The notes below the pieces were generated by a model. It had not been told where the DNA came from and did not search any database. It saw only the letters and a program-made list of their open reading frames with translations. A stretch of DNA of 64,000 nt from an uncultured Bacteroidota bacterium (GTDB lineage: Bacteria; Bacteroidota; Bacteroidia; B-17B0; Aurantibacillaceae). Shown here piece by piece: positions 60,363-64,000 of this stretch (positions within the stretch are counted from its first letter, which is position 1; the number at the start of each line of letters is the position of its first letter). The DNA lies in the NCBI GenBank assembly GCA_903893815.1, contig CAITNS010000053.1, positions 193,826 through 257,825 on the forward strand, given 5' to 3'. A program made the position numbers and the translations under genes.

Positions 60363-60466
60363 GTCTCAAAAAAACAGGCTGACACAATAGAAAAAGCCCG
60401 CAATATTTAGGATTAGCGGGCTTTGTATTCGATTAAAAACTGACAAAATTACTTTTGAGACAGCCT
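60363..60466. repeat. Inverted-repeat element around the purF terminator
   Basis: GTCTCAAAA (60363-60371) and TTTTGAGAC (60453-60461) are exact inverted repeats, the right one extended as AGCCTC. CTGACA(C/A)AAT occurs on both sides in direct orientation. GAGGCTGTCTCAAAAG resembles the ends of some insertion sequences, but there is no transposase. It may be a non-autonomous remnant or repeat. Confidence 0.4.
60393..60424. terminator. Intrinsic terminator between purF and the T9SS cargo gene
   Basis: AAAGCCCGC (60393-60401) pairs perfectly with GCGGGCTTT (60416-60424) around a 14-base loop, with A-rich and weak T-rich flanks. It lies between two convergent genes and could serve both. Confidence 0.75.
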
Positions 60467-60488
60467 CTTTTTTATTGAATAAAACTTA

Positions 60489-61502
60489 CTACTCAATAAT
60501 TAATTTCTTCACCGACACTTTATTACCTAACGTAGTTTTTACCAAATACATTCCTGAAGTTAAATTAGAAATTGAAATCGTATTTAAAATTTCGGAATCA
60601 TTACCTAAACTATTTGTTTGAACTATTTGTCCTATTGCATTTAAAATATCAACAGTACAATTAGCATTGCTTGAGTTTTGTAACTTTATAGTTAAATTTG
60701 CTTTAGCGGGATTAGGAAACATAGTAAATGAATTATCAAGTTTCAAATCTTTTAGTCCAACAGCAACATAGCTGTTAATTCTAATGGTTGCAGAACTATT
60801 TGAAAACACTCCACTAATTTCGCTATAACTTACTGTTAGTAAAGGAAACTTTTGTGAAGAATGGTAATAAGTATAATCGGTGTTAACTACAGTAATATTA
60901 AAAAAACCACCGCCTAAACTAACATCTACAGTTTGCAATGCCTTTACTTGTAGCACATTTGCATAAGAAGCTCCACCAGGAAGAATTAATGTTCCTGTTC
61001 CAGATGCAACCGTTGTAATTGTTCCAGTAGCAGGTCCAGAACCAGCTTGCGATGAAGTCGCAGTTCCCGAAAACACATCTGTATTTGAGTAACCCATTGT
61101 AATTGGCCAAATAGCTGCAATAGCCGTATTTGATAAATTAATAGAAAGATTAGGATCATCAATCCCAACTAATTCGTATTGAGTGCCAGTGGATTTATAA
61201 TAATTATAAGTGCCTTGTCCATCTGAATCTGCTAACGTAGACCCCGCATAATTTGTTCCATTCGGAGTAGAAGCAACAGTTGTAAAAGTAGTTACATCAA
61301 CGATTGTATCTCCTGCCAAAGAAGAGAAGTCCCATGTTTGATTTGCACCTGTGTTTAATGGCAAAACACCAACAGAGTCAAATGCCATTTTAGTGTTTAC
61401 ATCGCCTACAACTGGTTCATTAAAGGCTTGAGTTAGTGATAATTGCGCTTGTGCAGAAAACATCAACACTACTGCGAAAATTGATAAGTAGATTTTTTTC
61501 AT
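60489..61502 (-). CDS. Secreted protein with T9SS type A sorting domain
   Basis: Exported protein of 337 aa. The signal peptide is at residues 1-19 (KIYLSIFAVVLMFSAQAQ). The middle part is a Thr/Ser/Gly-rich beta protein (TGANQTWDFSSLAGDTIVDV near the front, a recurring opening in such cargo). The final ~75 residues are the sorting domain (NSFTMFPNPAKANLTIKLQN, SGMYLVKTTLGNKVSVKKLIIE). Its substrate or function is unknown. It converges with purF and lies downstream of the cox operon terminator. Confidence 0.85.
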   Translation of the reverse strand: MKKIYLSIFAVVLMFSAQAQLSLTQAFNEPVVGDVNTKMAFDSVGVLPLNTGANQTWDFSSLAGDTIVDVTTFTTVASTPNGTNYAGSTLADSDGQGTYNYYKSTGTQYELVGIDDPNLSINLSNTAIAAIWPITMGYSNTDVFSGTATSSQAGSGPATGTITTVASGTGTLILPGGASYANVLQVKALQTVDVSLGGGFFNITVVNTDYTYYHSSQKFPLLTVSYSEISGVFSNSSATIRINSYVAVGLKDLKLDNSFTMFPNPAKANLTIKLQNSSNANCTVDILNAIGQIVQTNSLGNDSEILNTISISNLTSGMYLVKTTLGNKVSVKKLIIE

Positions 61503-61584
61503 GTATATATTTTTAATTGTTTGTTTAATATACTAGTAAAAATAACTAAAAAATTTAGAGAAAATAATTTAAATACATATTTAA

Positions 61585-61621
61585 CAAAAAAAAGCCCATT
61601 TCTTATCTAAGAAATGGGCTT
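61585..61621 (-). terminator. Intrinsic terminator of the cytochrome oxidase operon
   Basis: AAGCCCATTTCTTA (61592-61605) pairs perfectly over 14 bp with TAAGAAATGGGCTT (61608-61621). A run of T on the minus strand follows. It lies 17 bases after the subunit IV stop. Confidence 0.93.
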
Positions 61622-61637
61622 CAATGAGGTGTAAAAG

Positions 61638-62120
61638 TTAGTGATGAGCTTCTTCTGCGTGTTCTGGTCCGTGTCCTTCGGCAGCGGCTGCATGATGTCC
61701 ATGACCTGCTTTTAAATCTTCTTGCTGTTTAATTAATAATGGATCAACCTTAGTTCTATTTTGAGGATCTCCACTATATACACCTTCATCTAAAATAATA
61801 AATATGGCATAAGACATAAAAATAACGTAGGGTAATAGAATTGCGTACTTCATAAATGTTAATTCATGCCCTAAATGCATGAAAGCCATTACAATGAAAC
61901 CTGCTTTTACGATTGTTAAACCAATAAATAATACTTTAAGTCCTAAAGTACCACTCCAACCTTGACTTGGTGCCATTGAACCTACTACTAATTCGAAAAT
62001 AGTAATGGCTAACATATACCAAAACACTCTCCATAAATTTTTTCTAATTGGTTTTCCTTCTTCTTCGCTATGATGAGCTAAAGTTTCGTATGATGGATAA
62101 TCGTCGTGAAATTCTGACAT
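61638..62120 (-). CDS. Cytochrome c oxidase subunit IV-like membrane protein
   Basis: 160 aa. It has three membrane helices (about 30-110; VFWYMLAITIFELVVGSMAP, LKVLFIGLTIVKAGFIVMAF, ILLPYVIFMSYAIFIIL) with the family motif KAGFIVMAFMHLGHE. The C-terminus is His/Ala/Glu-rich (KAGHGHHAAAAEGHG). It belongs to a caa3-type oxidase and ends the operon before a strong terminator. It starts 53 bases after the subunit III gene. Confidence 0.9.
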   Translation of the reverse strand: MSEFHDDYPSYETLAHHSEEEGKPIRKNLWRVFWYMLAITIFELVVGSMAPSQGWSGTLGLKVLFIGLTIVKAGFIVMAFMHLGHELTFMKYAILLPYVIFMSYAIFIILDEGVYSGDPQNRTKVDPLLIKQQEDLKAGHGHHAAAAEGHGPEHAEEAHH

Positions 62121-62173
62121 AATAATTTAATTTGAGAGTTTGTGAATTATTGAGTTTATGAATTTTAAATAGG

Positions 62174-62899
62174 TTACAATAAGTAGAAGAAGGTAAATAC
62201 GAATACCCAAACTAAATCTACAAAATGCCAATACAATCCTACTTTTTCAACCATTTCATAATGACCGCGTTTTTCGTAGGTACCTTTTAATACATTCAAG
62301 AAAATTACTAAATTAATAATTACTCCTGAGAATACGTGGAATCCGTGGAAACCAGTAATAAAGAAGAAATAATTTGCAAATTGAGGAACACCATATTCAT
62401 TAACTGTCATATTTGCTCCATAAACCGTTTGCTGAACATAAGTATGCAACTCCTCGCTCCATACATTACGTAATGCACCAGTCTCTGTACCAATAATAAA
62501 ATGATACCACTCCCAAGCTTGAGAGCCAACGAAAGTAGCGCCTCCAACAATTGTCCAAAACATCCAAATAGTTACCTTTTTTCTGTCGTTTCTATGACCA
62601 GCTTCAACCGCTAGTACCATAGTTACTGAAGACATAATTAGAATGAAGGTCATTAAACCTACATAAGCTAATGGTAAATGTTGCTCAATAAACGGGAAGT
62701 GAGTAAACACATTCTCAGCTTTTGGCCAAACATCAACGTATTTATGACGGATAAAACCATAAGACACTAATAAACCTCCAAAGGTTAAAGCATCCGAAAC
62801 TAGGAAAAACCACATCATCATTTTTCCGTAGCTTACACCAAATGGTGACGTGCCGCCATCCCAGGCTTGTTTTGAATCGATTTCTGTACTGTGAGACAT
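62174..62899 (-). CDS. Cytochrome c oxidase subunit III
   Basis: Seven-helix core subunit of the haem-copper oxidase, 241 aa. It has FFLVSDALTFGGLLVSYGF, GFHGFHVFSGVIINLVIFL and YWHFVDLVWVFVFTFFYLL, the last being the diagnostic C-terminal motif (YWHFVDxVW). A second subunit III-like gene lies just upstream, an arrangement common in Bacteroidota. It is co-transcribed with the subunit IV gene. Confidence 0.95.
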   Translation of the reverse strand: MSHSTEIDSKQAWDGGTSPFGVSYGKMMMWFFLVSDALTFGGLLVSYGFIRHKYVDVWPKAENVFTHFPFIEQHLPLAYVGLMTFILIMSSVTMVLAVEAGHRNDRKKVTIWMFWTIVGGATFVGSQAWEWYHFIIGTETGALRNVWSEELHTYVQQTVYGANMTVNEYGVPQFANYFFFITGFHGFHVFSGVIINLVIFLNVLKGTYEKRGHYEMVEKVGLYWHFVDLVWVFVFTFFYLL

Positions 62900-62944
62900 A
62901 ATAAATTTTACGTTTTAACGATTTTTACAAATAATGGTGCAAGT

Positions 62945-63544
62945 TTAACGAATAAAATACAAAAATAAAAACAAATACACCCATAAAATATCAAGAAAAT
63001 GCCAATAAATTGAACAAAGTTCTAAACCAAGGGTATTTTGTGCAGTATATCGCCCTTTAATACTGTTTTTAAGAGTTATCAACACAACTATTAACCCCGC
63101 AAATAAGTGCAATAAATGCATAAAGGTTAAAACATATAAAAACGACCCAGAAGCATTAGCTGATTTTCCAGCAAAAAAGATATGTTTATCCATTAACTCA
63201 CCATATCCAACAAACTGAGAATAAGTAAAAACTAGTCCCAAAACAAAAGTTACCAATAAACCCAAAATAGTACCTTTTTTATTGTCCTTTTTGGCCATTT
63301 GAAGTGCAAAAAACAATGTAATACTACTTGTGATTATTACTGCAGTGCTCAAATAAAACGCATTCGGTAAATTAAAAATCAACCAGTTACCATTGTCTGC
63401 TCTGACAACATAACCACTTGTTAAGCCAGCAAACATCATTGTGATACTAATAATCCCTACCCATAATAAGGGTTTAGAAGCTTTATTATATGCTGCTTTA
63501 ATATCAGCTTTGTAGGTTGGACTAGGTTTAACTTTTTCTTCCAT
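62945..63544 (-). CDS. Cytochrome c oxidase subunit III-like protein, second copy
   Basis: 199 aa, five helices. LLWVGIISITMMFAGLTSGYVV and FMHLLHLFAGLIVVLITL show the family, and the end YWHFLDILWVYLFLFLYFI matches the same diagnostic motif as its neighbour. It is shorter than the 241-residue copy, lacking its N-terminal two helices. It probably shares the oxidase complex, or a second one, with its paralogue. It starts 6 bases after ctaB and 45 bases before the other subunit III gene. Confidence 0.92.
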   Translation of the reverse strand: MEEKVKPSPTYKADIKAAYNKASKPLLWVGIISITMMFAGLTSGYVVRADNGNWLIFNLPNAFYLSTAVIITSSITLFFALQMAKKDNKKGTILGLLVTFVLGLVFTYSQFVGYGELMDKHIFFAGKSANASGSFLYVLTFMHLLHLFAGLIVVLITLKNSIKGRYTAQNTLGLELCSIYWHFLDILWVYLFLFLYFIR

Positions 63545-63550
63545 CGTGAG

Positions 63551-64000
63551 TTATATTAAAAATTTGTGGCCAATCATTAATGCTATTTGCACTAATGGTA
63601 AGTAAACAAAGGAACCAAACATTAGTTTTCGTGCATCTACTATTGTTCCTGATTTAAATAAATTATAAGCCTGAATGATAAAAACTAAACCCATGCAACT
63701 TAGAACCGTAGCAGACATCCAGCCGGTGAAATTGAAAATAAATGGTGTTAAAGCAATTGGAAATAAAGATAATGTATATACTAATATTTGTGATCGAGAA
63801 CTTTTATCTCTTCCTCCTTTTGATGGCAACATGAAAAATCCTGCGCGTTGATAATCATCATGGCTTACCCAGGCAATAGCCCAAAAATGAGGAAATTGCC
63901 AAAAAAATTGAATACAAAATAATAATATTGCAAAAAAAGATATATGTCCAAAACCATCCGTAGCGGCTATAGCACCAATTAAAGTAGGAAGCGCTCCTGG
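63551..64000 (-). CDS. ctaB: Protoheme IX farnesyltransferase CtaB, 5' end missing
   Basis: UbiA-family membrane enzyme that adds a farnesyl chain to haem to make haem O for terminal oxidases. The frame is open to base 64000, and the visible 149 residues begin with PGALPTLIGAIAATDG, then WQFPHFWAIAWVSHDDYQRAGF, a near-invariant CtaB segment. At least four hydrophobic helices follow. About 150 residues lie outside the window. It is the first visible gene of the cox operon and links the HemH product to the oxidase. Confidence 0.95.
   Translation of the reverse strand, partial: PGALPTLIGAIAATDGFGHISFFAILLFCIQFFWQFPHFWAIAWVSHDDYQRAGFFMLPSKGGRDKSSRSQILVYTLSLFPIALTPFIFNFTGWMSATVLSCMGLVFIIQAYNLFKSGTIVDARKLMFGSFVYLPLVQIALMIGHKFLI

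Noticed and set aside
60363-60466. Insertion-sequence-like ends near purF
   Set aside because: No transposase or target duplication is visible in about 100 bases, so I list only a repeat, not a mobile element.

Overview
The window looks like a chromosomal segment of an AT-rich, aerobic member of the Bacteroidota. Four things point there. Secreted proteins carry type IX secretion (T9SS) C-terminal signals of both type A and type B, with a PorP/SprF-family protein next to the type B cargo. DNA polymerase III alpha carries a fused proofreading domain at its N-terminus. Several -7 boxes match the Bacteroidota form TAnnTTTG. Families typical of the phylum are present (DUF5686, GldL-like HWPGA membrane protein, PadR pairs, M49 lipoprotein peptidase). 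I cannot name the genus. I see no rRNA, tRNA, intact insertion sequence, phage or CRISPR array.

Layout. 1-8.7 kb: the end of an ALDH7-like aldehyde dehydrogenase, SlyD-type isomerase, DUF1294 membrane protein, MscL, OmpA lipoprotein, then a dxr-rseP-unknown operon and ferrochelatase. 8.7-19.2 kb: two large secreted surface proteins with a decayed duplicate fragment between them, PabB, a T9SS M1 aminopeptidase, and a tandem pair of unrecognised ~515-residue paralogues. 19.2-30.9 kb: MORN lipoprotein, polyprenyl synthase, an unknown 145-residue protein, a double-length D-Ala-D-Ala ligase, an Omp85-type barrel, a RecB/Cas4-like nuclease fused to an RNase H-like domain, a glycosyltransferase, an Nramp-UspA fusion and LptB. 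31-40.6 kb: DUF5686 outer-membrane protein, CrtI/RetSat-like oxidoreductase with a flavin reductase, small proteins, M49 peptidase and an unknown secreted protein. 40.6-50 kb: exonuclease-fused DnaE, PH-domain protein, PadR with its membrane partner, heptose kinase HddA, a nucleotidyltransferase pair and a glycosyltransferase. 50-64 kb: an M16 homologue without its zinc motif, MerR, PbpC, PorP/SprF plus a CotH cargo, PurF, a T9SS cargo, and a cytochrome oxidase assembly/subunit operon that runs off the right end.

Working together, much of the window serves the envelope: peptidoglycan (double Ddl, PbpC), isoprenoids (Dxr, polyprenyl synthase), LPS (LptB, HddA, glycosyltransferases), outer membrane proteins and T9SS surface cargo. 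Haem and respiration form a second theme (HemH, CtaB, Cox subunits).

Most unusual points: the tandem Ddl fusion at 21635-24355; two kinds of normally intergenic repeat read in frame within the dnaE linker (44281-44372); the PadR unit with a clean operator-like palindrome and a perfect 12-bp hairpin; the nucleotidyltransferase/small-protein pair; the tandem 519/513-residue paralogues; and a pseudogene fragment after the 10648-12132 gene. Small interspersed palindromic repeats fill many intergenic gaps. I did not find a clear new defence or mobile system.
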